The position numbers and the translations under genes are program-made. This document shows, piece after piece, positions 7,300 through 13,077 of a stretch of DNA of 13,077 nucleotides. Position 1 is the stretch's first letter, and every line of letters begins with the position of its first letter. The notes under the pieces are model-generated. The model was not told the origin of the DNA and did no database searches. It saw only the letters and a list, made by a program, of their open reading frames with translations. The stretch spans positions 1 to 13,077 of the forward strand of contig JAEDLZ010000030.1 in assembly GCA_016303265.1 (NCBI GenBank), given 5' to 3'. This DNA comes from Clostridiales bacterium. Its GTDB lineage: Bacteria; Bacillota; Clostridia; Monoglobales; Monoglobaceae.

Positions 7300-8442
7300 A
7301 TGAACAGAAAAGCGGTTCGTGTAATTTCGCTTGTAATTGCGGCGGCAATGATTATTGGAATTATGGCGGCAGGGGTCAGTTATGTTTTTGCGGCGACGCA
7401 AAGTGATATTGACGCCTCTAACCAAAAGGTCAATGAACAGAAACAAAAGCTTAACGATATAAAAGATAAGCAAAGCCTTAATGCGGAGGATATAGAAAAC
7501 CTCAAGAAGGAGACTGTTACCCTCCAGAGCCAGATTGACGCATCCGATGCGGCGATTGCAAAAACGCAGAAGGAGCTTGAAACGGCAGAGAAGGAGCTTG
7601 AAGCGGCTAAGAAAAAGTCCGACAATCAGTATGAGGCTTATAAGGAGCGTTTCCGTGCCATGTGTGAGGAGGGGGCGGCGTCCTATCTTGAAATGATTTT
7701 TTCTTCGGAAAGTCTGATGGATTTTTTGGATAAAATAGAAATCGCACAGGAAATTTCCGAATATGATAAGAAAATCTATGACGAGATGAAAGTGGCGGAG
7801 AATAAAATACAGAAGCTTACAGAAGATATTGCCGCAAAAAAGACGGCGCAGGAGCAGGAAAAGTCAAACCTTACTCAAAAGCAAAAGGAGCTTTCTCAAA
7901 AGCAGAGCGAGCTTGAGGAGGTTAAGCAGATGCTGCAGACGGATGCGGCGGCGGCGCAGGCAATTATAGACGAGGAACTTAAGAAGCAGGAGGCTCTCAA
8001 GGCACAGATGGCGCCGAAACTCAGCAGCACTACTGACGGAACGGTATATTCCGGCGGAGATTTTGTGTGGCCCGCAACGAGCACATATATAACATCTTCA
8101 TTCTCGCCTGCCCGTGTCAATCCGGTAACGGGCATTTTAAAAGCTCATACGGGGGTTGATATAGGCGCGGCGTACGGCACTGCGGTTATGGCGGCGGCAG
8201 GCGGAACCGTTAAATATTCCGGCTGGAACGGTGGCTACGGCAACTGTATTATAATTGATCACGGCGGCGGCCGCTCTACCCTGTACGGACATATGAGCTC
8301 GCTTTCGGCGTCCGTGGGACAGACCGTTTCGGCAGGTCAGACAATAGGCAGGGTAGGCTCAACAGGCAACTCAACGGGGCCGCATCTCCATTTTGAAATT
8401 CTTATAAACGGATCTGCTGTTGACCCAATGCAATATTTTTAG
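7300..8442 (+). CDS. Secreted coiled-coil M23 murein hydrolase, EnvC-like
   Basis: A 380-residue exported peptidoglycan endopeptidase, the likely target of FtsEX. A signal peptide covers residues 1-31 with a probable cut at YVFA/AT. Two long coiled-coil stretches follow (about 35-110 and 160-235), rich in Lys, Glu and Gln and typical of FtsX-interacting hydrolases such as EnvC, CwlO and PcsB. The C-terminal M23 (LytM) domain spans about 265-380. Its zinc ligands appear intact: His283 and Asp287 in HTGVD, and His364 in GPHLHFE, with catalytic His331 in YGHMS and His362. Unlike EnvC and NlpD, whose LytM domains are degenerate activators, this one should be enzymatically active. AAGGAGG lies eight bases before ATG 7300. 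A nearer ATG at 7295 opens only a two-codon frame that overlaps the start. Confidence 0.93.
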   Translation: MNRKAVRVISLVIAAAMIIGIMAAGVSYVFAATQSDIDASNQKVNEQKQKLNDIKDKQSLNAEDIENLKKETVTLQSQIDASDAAIAKTQKELETAEKELEAAKKKSDNQYEAYKERFRAMCEEGAASYLEMIFSSESLMDFLDKIEIAQEISEYDKKIYDEMKVAENKIQKLTEDIAAKKTAQEQEKSNLTQKQKELSQKQSELEEVKQMLQTDAAAAQAIIDEELKKQEALKAQMAPKLSSTTDGTVYSGGDFVWPATSTYITSSFSPARVNPVTGILKAHTGVDIGAAYGTAVMAAAGGTVKYSGWNGGYGNCIIIDHGGGRSTLYGHMSSLSASVGQTVSAGQTIGRVGSTGNSTGPHLHFEILINGSAVDPMQYF

Positions 8443-8449
8443 AGAATAA

Positions 8450-8478
8450 TTTACATGAAATTAAATATATAATATACA
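8450..8478 (+). promoter_or_regulatory. Predicted promoter for the S41 protease gene
   Basis: TTTACA (8450-8455), 17 bases, TATACA (8473-8478). The predicted start near 8485 falls inside the left arm of the following hairpin. The region is AT-rich, so a chance match is possible. Confidence 0.5.
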
Positions 8479-8524
8479 GATAGAGCGGGTAATGTGGAGA
8501 TTCGCAGTCGCTCTATTTGTTTTT
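8478..8524 (+). terminator. Intrinsic terminator after the M23 gene
   Basis: ATAGAGCG (8480-8487) pairs perfectly with CGCTCTAT (8509-8516), extended by a G-T and an A-T pair, around a loop of about 21 bases. TTTGTTTTT follows directly. It lies between the division cluster and the S41 gene and would limit read-through. Confidence 0.65.
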
Positions 8525-8546
8525 GCAAGGTGTGCGAGGTGATACC

Positions 8547-9887
8547 ATGGAAGATGAAAACAGATTCGGGGACATTCCGAGGGAGGAAAAGCCCGACAAC
8601 ATAGCGGAAAGCAAAGTCAGTGCAGAGCAGGATTTTGGAAATGTAAACCAAGATGAAGATTCTGTTGTTATTGCAGATGAAGTCAAGGAGGGTCCGGAGC
8701 GGTTTCATGAAATGAAGAAAAAGAAACGGAGGACGGTTTCTCTTTGCAGTGCGGTTATTGTGACGGTAATATTGGTCTTGCTGTCGGCAAGCGCCGCCTT
8801 TGTGGGAACGCTTTACTTTGTTCAGGGCGGTACAGAAAACGGGCTTGGCCTCTCCCGGGAAAACTGGCAAAAGCTGAAGTGGGGGCTTGATTCTTTAAGA
8901 AACACTTACTATGAGGACATAGACGAGGATGAGCTTATTGACGGGGCGCTTTTGGGCATGAGCAGCGTTTTGGACGATTATACGGTTTATATGAATAAGG
9001 AAGAAGCGGCAGATTTCATAAGCGAGGTTGATGCGGACTCGTATACAGGGGTCGGACTGTATATTACCATGGATTCGGAGGATAATACCGTAACGGTAAT
9101 TTCGCCGTTAAGCGGTTCTCCGGCGGATAAGGCGGGTATAAAAACAGGCGATAAGATTATAGCGGTTGACGGGATTTCGGTTAAGGGCTCGGAGCTTGAG
9201 AAAGCATCGGATATGATGCTGGGCGAAGCGGGAACAACCGTTAATGTTACGGTAATTAAAGCCGATACGGGCAAGACCGTGACTTTGGAGCTTACGAGAG
9301 CTGAGGTCAATATTGACACGGTTTATTCGCAGATGCTTGAGGATAATATAGGTTATATCGGGATAAGCCAATTTGGTATTAACACCTATGATGAGTTTAC
9401 GGCACATCTTAATGAAATTAAAAAAGAGGGCGCAGAAAAACTCATAATTGATTTGCGCAACAATCCGGGCGGATACCTTGACCAGGCAGTCGAAATTGCG
9501 GATTTGTTCGTTGATAAAGGCGATATGATTGTGTATACAATGGACAAAAACGGAAATAAGGAAGAATATTTAGCGCAAAAAAAGTCCTGCCAAATGCAGA
9601 TTGTAATTATTGCAAACGGCGGTACGGCAAGTGCAAGCGAAATCCTTATAGGTGCGCTGTGCGACCACAAAAAGGCCTCTTTGGTTGGTGAAAAAACTTA
9701 CGGAAAGGGCGTAACCCAAACTCTCATTCCCGGAGCGGACGGGAGCGCTTTTAAGATTACCGATTCAAGATATTACACTCCAAGCGGGAAATGCATAAAC
9801 GAAAAAGGCATAAGCCCCGATGTGGAGGTCCAGAACACCGAAACGCAGGATTTGCAGCTTAAAGCGGCCATAGAGGCTCTTAAATAA
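8547..9887 (+). CDS. S41 family C-terminal processing peptidase with PDZ domain
   Basis: A membrane-anchored serine protease of the CtpA/CtpB family that trims or degrades extracytoplasmic proteins from their C-termini. In 446 residues, an acidic cytoplasmic tail (1-55) is followed by a basic patch (KKKKRR) and one membrane helix (about 63-90). A PDZ domain follows, marked by YTGVGLYI and SPADKAGIKTGDKIIAVDG. The S41 core carries nucleophile Ser362 in GGTASASE, Lys387 in GEKTYGKGVTQ and Gln391. The spacing of 25 and 29 residues from the serine equals that of the CtpB triad, so the enzyme should be active. I chose ATG 8547, five bases after GAGGTG, over the in-frame TTG 8517 that lies in the terminator tail. 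The tail of over 50 residues before the helix is longer than usual. Possible targets include the neighbouring wall hydrolase. Confidence 0.93.
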   Translation: MEDENRFGDIPREEKPDNIAESKVSAEQDFGNVNQDEDSVVIADEVKEGPERFHEMKKKKRRTVSLCSAVIVTVILVLLSASAAFVGTLYFVQGGTENGLGLSRENWQKLKWGLDSLRNTYYEDIDEDELIDGALLGMSSVLDDYTVYMNKEEAADFISEVDADSYTGVGLYITMDSEDNTVTVISPLSGSPADKAGIKTGDKIIAVDGISVKGSELEKASDMMLGEAGTTVNVTVIKADTGKTVTLELTRAEVNIDTVYSQMLEDNIGYIGISQFGINTYDEFTAHLNEIKKEGAEKLIIDLRNNPGGYLDQAVEIADLFVDKGDMIVYTMDKNGNKEEYLAQKKSCQMQIVIIANGGTASASEILIGALCDHKKASLVGEKTYGKGVTQTLIPGADGSAFKITDSRYYTPSGKCINEKGISPDVEVQNTETQDLQLKAAIEALK

Positions 9888-9947
9888 TTGCGTGCAGGGA
9901 TTGTTTCGGGGCGCATAAGAAGAGCAAAGCGGAAGAGGTTCTCGAAA

Positions 9948-10607
9948 ATGCCGGATATATACCGTTTTCAAAATGAAGTTATCGCAGCGGAGCTTCCCGT
10001 TTCGGAAACGGAATTCGGACAAATTAAGCCGGAGACGCTTCAGAAAATGATTGAGCTTGCAAAGCGCGAGCTTTTGGCAGCAGGGTCGGGCGGAATTGTA
10101 TTAACGAAAGGCGTTTGTACGGCAGCGGGAAGCCCGGAAAATACAGACCTGTTCTTGAAGATTGCCGCCAATGCTGCCCGTGCGGCAGCGGCGAAATTTC
10201 TTAAAAAGAAACCGGTTTGTCTGGCGGTGAGGCAGAAAAGACCTGATAAAAACGGAGAAAAGGTTATATCCGACTTGATTTATGACAGCAGGGAAATACG
10301 GCTTTTAACGGATAATGAGGAAGAGGCTGAAATTATCTGCGAAAATATTATGGATGAGTACGGGGCAGCCGTGCGGGTTTTTCCGTACGGTGCGGCTTTC
10401 GGCGGCTTTCTTACCGTCAACCTTGACAGTATGGGAATCGAAATCGGCAGGGATGTGTTTCTGAGCCGGTTTGAAGTTGAGGCGGACAGCTTCGGATATG
10501 ATGTAGATACTCTGAGCTTTGCGGCAGCGCAGGGCAAAAATCCGGGCAGGCTTAAAATAACGGGTTGTCAATGGGGAAAAAATAAGTTGACATTGGACGG
10601 CTTTTAA
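9948..10607 (+). CDS. Uncharacterised protein, possible alpha/beta (Rossmann-like) fold
   Basis: I do not recognise this 219-residue protein. There is no signal peptide or membrane helix, so it is probably cytosolic. The pattern suggests alternating strands and helices: strand GIVLTKG (about 49-55), an alanine-rich helix ANAARAAAAKFLKKK (74-88), strand PVCLAVR, then EIRLLTDNEEEAEIICENIM with VRVFPYGAAFGGFL (about 116-155). The last resembles a beta-alpha-beta unit followed by a glycine-containing loop. It begins 60 bases after the S41 stop and reads the same way, so the two are probably co-transcribed. The ATG at 9948 is preceded by GAAGAGG nine bases upstream; the frame is open back to TTG 9888 but lacks a site there. 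Its final codons contain the -35 box of the greA promoter. Confidence 0.75.
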   Translation: MPDIYRFQNEVIAAELPVSETEFGQIKPETLQKMIELAKRELLAAGSGGIVLTKGVCTAAGSPENTDLFLKIAANAARAAAAKFLKKKPVCLAVRQKRPDKNGEKVISDLIYDSREIRLLTDNEEEAEIICENIMDEYGAAVRVFPYGAAFGGFLTVNLDSMGIEIGRDVFLSRFEVEADSFGYDVDTLSFAAAQGKNPGRLKITGCQWGKNKLTLDGF

Positions 10608-10615
10608 TGTATAAT
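10587..10615 (+). promoter_or_regulatory. Perfect consensus sigma-A promoter for greA-lysS
   Basis: TTGACA (10587-10592), exactly 17 bases, TATAAT (10610-10615). The -35 box encodes Leu-Thr near the end of the preceding protein, and the -10 box starts two bases after its stop codon. The predicted start is near 10622, giving a leader of about 64 nt with a small ACGCTG/CGGCGT hairpin (10648-10662). Confidence 0.88.
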
Positions 10616-10685
10616 TAAAAAATATGTAATAAATAATGTACAAAATGACGCTGAAACGGCGTATTGAATAACAGGGGGAAGAAAA

Positions 10686-11165
10686 ATGGATAACAAACAG
10701 ATTATGCTTACGGACGAAGGCTTACAGAAGCTTGAAGATGAGCTTGAATATTTAAAAACGGTAAAACGAAAAGAGGTTTCCGATAAAATTAAGGAAGCCA
10801 GAGGCTTCGGTGATTTGTCCGAAAATGCGGAATACGATGAAGCTAAAAACGAGCAGGCTCAGGTTGAGGCGAGAGTCAGCCAGATTGAGCAGATGCTCAA
10901 GGTTGCCAAGGTTATTGACCAAAGCGAGATAGATTTGGATAAGGTGAGCCTGGGTACAAGCGTTAAGGTATATGATATGGATTTTGAGGAGGAAATCGTA
11001 TACAGCATAGTTGGCTCGACGGAGGCAGACCCCGATAAATTCAAAATTTCAGACGAATCTCCCGTGGGCAAAGCACTCCTCGGCGGCCATGTGGGAGATG
11101 AAATAGAAGTCAGCACACCTGCAGGGACGACATTTACACTTAAAATACTTGAGATAAATAAGTAA
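10686..11165 (+). CDS. greA: Transcription elongation factor GreA
   Basis: Binds the RNA polymerase secondary channel and stimulates cleavage of backtracked transcripts. The 159 residues are normal length. The N-terminal antiparallel coiled coil (about 1-78) carries the acidic tip in RGFGDLSENAEYDEAK, with Asp43 and Glu46 matching the catalytic acidic pair. The C-terminal FKBP-like domain includes EADPDKFKISDESPVGKALL and GDEIEVSTPAG. An AGGGGGA box precedes the ATG by seven bases. lysS follows after 12 bases, a common pairing in Clostridia, and both should share the promoter at 10587-10615. Confidence 0.97.
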   Translation: MDNKQIMLTDEGLQKLEDELEYLKTVKRKEVSDKIKEARGFGDLSENAEYDEAKNEQAQVEARVSQIEQMLKVAKVIDQSEIDLDKVSLGTSVKVYDMDFEEEIVYSIVGSTEADPDKFKISDESPVGKALLGGHVGDEIEVSTPAGTTFTLKILEINK

Positions 11166-11170
11166 GGAGA
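11164..11170 (+). promoter_or_regulatory. Shine-Dalgarno supporting a TTG start for lysS
   Basis: AAGGAGA overlaps the greA stop codon and lies seven bases before TTG 11178. There is no ATG in frame nearby, which makes TTG the likely initiator. Confidence 0.7.
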
Positions 11171-11177
11171 GATAGAT

Positions 11178-12677
11178 TTGAGCGAAAACAATACACAGGA
11201 AAAGCAGCAGGTTCAGGACATAAAGCAGATTCTTAAAATCAGAAGAGATAAGCTTTCCGAGCTTCAGGAGGCAGGGGAGAATCCATTTGAAATAACCAAA
11301 TATAATCAGGAGTATCACACGGCGGATATTTCAGATAATTTTGATGAAATGGAGGGAAAGACCGTTCGGCTTGCGGGCAGGCTTATGTCCAAGCGTGTTA
11401 TGGGCAAGGCGTCCTTCTTTGACCTTCGTGACCGTGACGGAAAAATTCAGCTCTATGTTACGAGAGACGAAATGGGTGAGGAGGAATACAAAAAATTCAA
11501 AAAGCTTGATATAGGCGACATTGTCGGCGTATCGGGGGAGGTTTTCAAAACCCATAAGGGCGAAATTTCCGTAAGAGTAAAGGAATATACGCTTCTTAGC
11601 AAGTCTCTTCAGCCGTTGCCGGAAAAATTCCACGGCCTTCGCGACCAGGATTTGAAGTACAGACAGCGCTATGTTGATCTTATCATCAATCCGGAAGTGA
11701 GAAGAACCTTCGAATTAAGAACAAAAATCATAACCGCAATGCGCAGATTTTTGGACAGCCGTGAATTTATGGAGGTTGAAACTCCGATTCTTAACACAAT
11801 TGCAGGCGGAGCAAATGCAAGACCGTTTATAACTCACCACAACACCCTCGACATAGATATGTATCTGAGGATTGCGACGGAGCTTCATTTAAAGCGTCTT
11901 GTCGTGGGAGGATTTGAGAGGGTTTATGAAATCGGCAGACAGTTCAGAAATGAAGGAATGGATGTTAAGCACAACCCGGAATTCACCAGTGTTGAAATTT
12001 ATCAGGCATATACGGATTACGAAGGAATGATGGACCTTACCGAGGAGCTTATCAGAACCGTGTCGGAAGAGGTTTTGGGAACAACAACGGTTACTTACCA
12101 GGGCGAGGAAATTAACCTTGGCTTTCCGTGGGCAAGAATGACGATGGTTGAGTCTATCAAGAAGTTTGCGGGAATTGATTTTGAAGAGGCAAAAACGGAC
12201 GAAGAGGCGAAGGCTCTTGCCGAGTCCGTCGGAATTGAGGTTGAAGACGGGCTGACAAAAGGCGAAATTATCAGCCTTACCTTTGAAGAAAAAGTAGAGG
12301 AAAACCTTGTTCAGCCTACATTCATATATGAGTATCCGGTTGAGGTGTCGCCGCTTGCGAAGCGTTGCCCGGGCAAGCCTGAATTTACGGAGCGGTTTGA
12401 GATATTTATAACTCGCCGGGAATTTGGAAATGCGTTTTCCGAGCTTAACGACCCCATTGACCAGAGGGAGAGGTTCTTAAAGCAGGTGGAGAAACGGGAA
12501 AACGGCGATGATGAGGCAAATATGATGGATGAGGATTTTGTTCTCGCTCTTGAGTACGGACTTCCCCCCACGGGCGGTCTCGGAATCGGAGTTGACAGGC
12601 TTGTTATGCTGCTGACGGACAGCTCCTCCATCCGTGATGTTCTGCTCTTCCCGACAATGAAGCCATTGGATAAATAA
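11178..12677 (+). CDS. lysS: Lysyl-tRNA synthetase, class II
   Basis: Charges tRNA(Lys) with lysine using ATP. The 499 residues are normal length. An N-terminal helix precedes the OB-fold anticodon-binding domain (about 60-140; VRLAGRLMSKRV and FFDLRDRDGKIQLYV). The class II catalytic core follows with motif 1 around FMEVETPIL (197-205), motif 2 in VYEIGRQFRNEG with KHNPEFT (about 249-270), and motif 3 GGLGIGVDR (466-474). The LysS signature GGANARPF is present at about 210-217. Translation appears to start at TTG, because a good Shine-Dalgarno sits at 11164-11170 and the first downstream ATG would remove part of the protein. An AT-rich stem (12670-12680 with 12700-12710) overlaps the stop codon. 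Confidence 0.97.
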   Translation: MSENNTQEKQQVQDIKQILKIRRDKLSELQEAGENPFEITKYNQEYHTADISDNFDEMEGKTVRLAGRLMSKRVMGKASFFDLRDRDGKIQLYVTRDEMGEEEYKKFKKLDIGDIVGVSGEVFKTHKGEISVRVKEYTLLSKSLQPLPEKFHGLRDQDLKYRQRYVDLIINPEVRRTFELRTKIITAMRRFLDSREFMEVETPILNTIAGGANARPFITHHNTLDIDMYLRIATELHLKRLVVGGFERVYEIGRQFRNEGMDVKHNPEFTSVEIYQAYTDYEGMMDLTEELIRTVSEEVLGTTTVTYQGEEINLGFPWARMTMVESIKKFAGIDFEEAKTDEEAKALAESVGIEVEDGLTKGEIISLTFEEKVEENLVQPTFIYEYPVEVSPLAKRCPGKPEFTERFEIFITRREFGNAFSELNDPIDQRERFLKQVEKRENGDDEANMMDEDFVLALEYGLPPTGGLGIGVDRLVMLLTDSSSIRDVLLFPTMKPLDK

Positions 12678-12710
12678 TCCACCATATATGGTTTTGAGAG
12701 GGTTATTTAT
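12670..12710 (+). other. AT-rich hairpin overlapping the lysS stop
   Basis: ATAAATAATCC (12670-12680) pairs with GGGTTATTTAT (12700-12710), with one G-T pair. The loop contains the 12-bp palindrome ACCATATATGGT (12681-12692). No T run follows directly, so its role as a terminator is doubtful; it may be an mRNA 3'-end stabiliser. Confidence 0.35.
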
Positions 12711-12747
12711 AACAACATCTTGTGTTTTTGTAACAATGGAAATATAG

Positions 12748-12771
12748 ATTTACCAAATTATTTACCAAAAA
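12748..12771. repeat. Two tandem 12-bp ATTTACCAAA units
   Basis: ATTTACCAAATT (12748-12759) is followed directly by ATTTACCAAAAA (12760-12771), with 10 of 12 bases shared. It lies in otherwise gene-free DNA just past lysS. Tandem short sites of this kind can be protein-binding or recombinase arm sites, but nothing else here proves an integrated element. Confidence 0.45.
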
Positions 12772-12804
12772 ATTTATTTAAAAGCACACGATATAGTACG
12801 AAAT

Positions 12805-12834
12805 AAGCACTATCTTTTACGGATAGTGCTTTTT
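12805..12834 (+). terminator. Strong intrinsic terminator downstream of lysS
   Basis: AAGCACTATC (12805-12814), a 7-base loop and GATAGTGCTT (12822-12831) form a perfect 10-bp stem followed by a short T run (TTTTTC, 12830-12835). It is the first convincing terminator after lysS and probably ends the greA-lysS transcript. Confidence 0.82.
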
Positions 12835-12854
12835 CAATGTCCTGTTTTATTAAA

Positions 12855-12885
12855 TTGAAGTGTCCCCATAATATTTTTGAAGTGT
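12855..12885 (+). promoter_or_regulatory. 9-bp direct repeats upstream of an orphan promoter
   Basis: TTGAAGTGT occurs at 12855-12863 and again at 12877-12885, 22 bp apart start to start (13-bp spacer), placing both on the same DNA face. The second copy abuts the -35 region of the promoter at 12903. The geometry resembles direct-repeat activator sites such as those of LytTR-type regulators, though the bases do not clearly match their consensus. Confidence 0.4.
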
Positions 12886-12902
12886 GCAAGTAGGTTTGTT
12901 TC

Positions 12903-12911
12903 TGCTATACT
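12903..12911 (+). promoter_or_regulatory. Extended -10 promoter, no gene assigned
   Basis: TGCTATACT is an extended -10 element (TGnTATACT). There is no good -35 box 17 bases upstream (TGTGCA). The predicted start is near 12918, inside the following palindrome. Confidence 0.45.
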
Positions 12912-12915
12912 GTAT

Positions 12916-12936
12916 GTAGTGAAACAATTTCACTAC
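12916..12936. promoter_or_regulatory. Perfect 9-bp palindrome at a predicted transcription start
   Basis: GTAGTGAAA, CAA, TTTCACTAC form a perfect inverted repeat. Its place immediately after the -10 element suits an operator, or, if fully transcribed, a 5' hairpin of an RNA. Confidence 0.5.
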
Positions 12937-13020
12937 TTTAATTCTTTTATTGGAAACAAACACAAAACAACCACAACCAACCACACGAAGCAAAGAGCGG
13001 GAAACTGCTCTTTCTTTGTA
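12918..13020 (+). ncRNA. Candidate small RNA of about 100 nt
   Basis: An orphan promoter (12903-12911) would start a transcript here. The RNA contains a tract of almost only A and C (about 12954-12986, with ACAACCACAACCAACCAC) and ends in AAAGAGC (12992-12998) paired with GCTCTTT (13007-13013), then CTTTG. No ATG frame with a ribosome binding site exists inside. A TTG-started frame at 12950-13030 (26 codons) lacks a Shine-Dalgarno. It could instead be the leader of a gene beyond the window or part of a mobile element end. I match it to no known RNA family. Confidence 0.35.
12992..13017 (+). terminator. Short intrinsic-terminator-like hairpin
   Basis: A 7-bp AAAGAGC/GCTCTTT stem encloses an 8-base loop, with TTTCTTT running through and past the right arm. 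It is weaker than the terminator at 12805-12834 but shaped to end a rightward RNA. Confidence 0.5.
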
Positions 13021-13034
13021 TCTAAAATAAAAAT

Positions 13035-13068
13035 ACCACCGTAGCAAATACATACTGCATACGGCGGT
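13035..13068 (-). terminator. Probable leftward terminator at the right edge
   Basis: CCGTA (13039-13043) pairs with TACGG (13060-13064). ACC (13035-13037) pairs with GGT (13066-13068) past one mismatch, and GCA/TGC extends the stem inward. Read on the - strand the stem is followed by ATTTTTATTTTA, which suggests a leftward gene ending beyond 13077. Confidence 0.45.
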
Positions 13069-13077
13069 TATTATGTT

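Noticed and set aside
12855..12885. Insertion sequence end with repeated transposase sites
   Set aside because: Direct repeats alone are present; there is no transposase gene, matched inverted terminal repeat or target duplication within the window.
12850..13053. 67-codon - strand frame near the right edge
   Set aside because: No Shine-Dalgarno, no recognisable domain, and it is antisense to several hairpins and promoter-like elements.
12678..13077. tRNA or rRNA genes, which can follow lysS in Clostridia
   Set aside because: No cloverleaf, TTCGA arm or rRNA-like segment could be found in the last 400 bases.

Overview
The window looks like chromosome from a moderately AT-rich anaerobic Firmicute of the class Clostridia. 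The evidence is its gene content (an ApgM-type mutase, a YtvI-like membrane protein, a PucR/CdaR-type regulator next to ftsEX, and greA-lysS), AGGAGG-type ribosome binding sites with some non-ATG starts, and sigma-A-type promoters. Nothing identifies genus or species. Most of the window is housekeeping; the unusual material lies in the intergenic stretches.

Layout. (1) 1-1463 (+): IMP dehydrogenase with its 5' end cut by the window edge; it closely resembles the enzyme of the protozoan Tritrichomonas foetus. (2) 1464-1744: convergent intergenic stretch with a perfect 12-bp stem-loop and a longer imperfect inverted repeat. (3) 1745-2809 (-): YtvI-like AI-2E family membrane protein. (4) 2810-3106: a gap largely filled by a GC-rich array of thirteen 11-bp units. 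(5) 3107-4306 (-): ApgM-type cofactor-independent phosphoglycerate mutase or proposed homoserine kinase, behind a perfect consensus promoter. (6) 4307-4542: divergent promoter region. (7) 4543-8442 (+): PucR/CdaR-like regulator, ftsE, ftsX and a secreted coiled-coil M23 murein hydrolase, closed by a terminator-like hairpin. (8) 8547-10607 (+): S41 C-terminal processing protease with a PDZ domain, then an unrecognised 219-residue protein. (9) 10686-12677 (+): greA and lysS, with a perfect consensus promoter whose -35 box lies in the 3' end of the preceding gene. (10) 12678-13077: no convincing protein gene, but direct repeats, an extended -10 promoter, a palindrome, an A/C-only tract and terminator hairpins that together suggest an unannotated small RNA.

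How the genes fit together. FtsE and FtsX form an ABC-type complex that activates a peptidoglycan hydrolase during division; the adjacent EnvC-like M23 protein is the likely partner. The membrane-anchored S41 protease downstream could process extracytoplasmic wall proteins. The PucR-like protein at the head of the cluster is a candidate local regulator. greA (transcript-cleavage factor) and lysS (lysyl-tRNA synthetase) form a separate expression unit. guaB (GMP synthesis), the mutase and the YtvI-like protein are independent of these clusters. The best candidates for undescribed biology are the putative small RNA at the right end, the 11-bp repeat array, and the promoter that starts inside a terminator hairpin ahead of the S41 gene.
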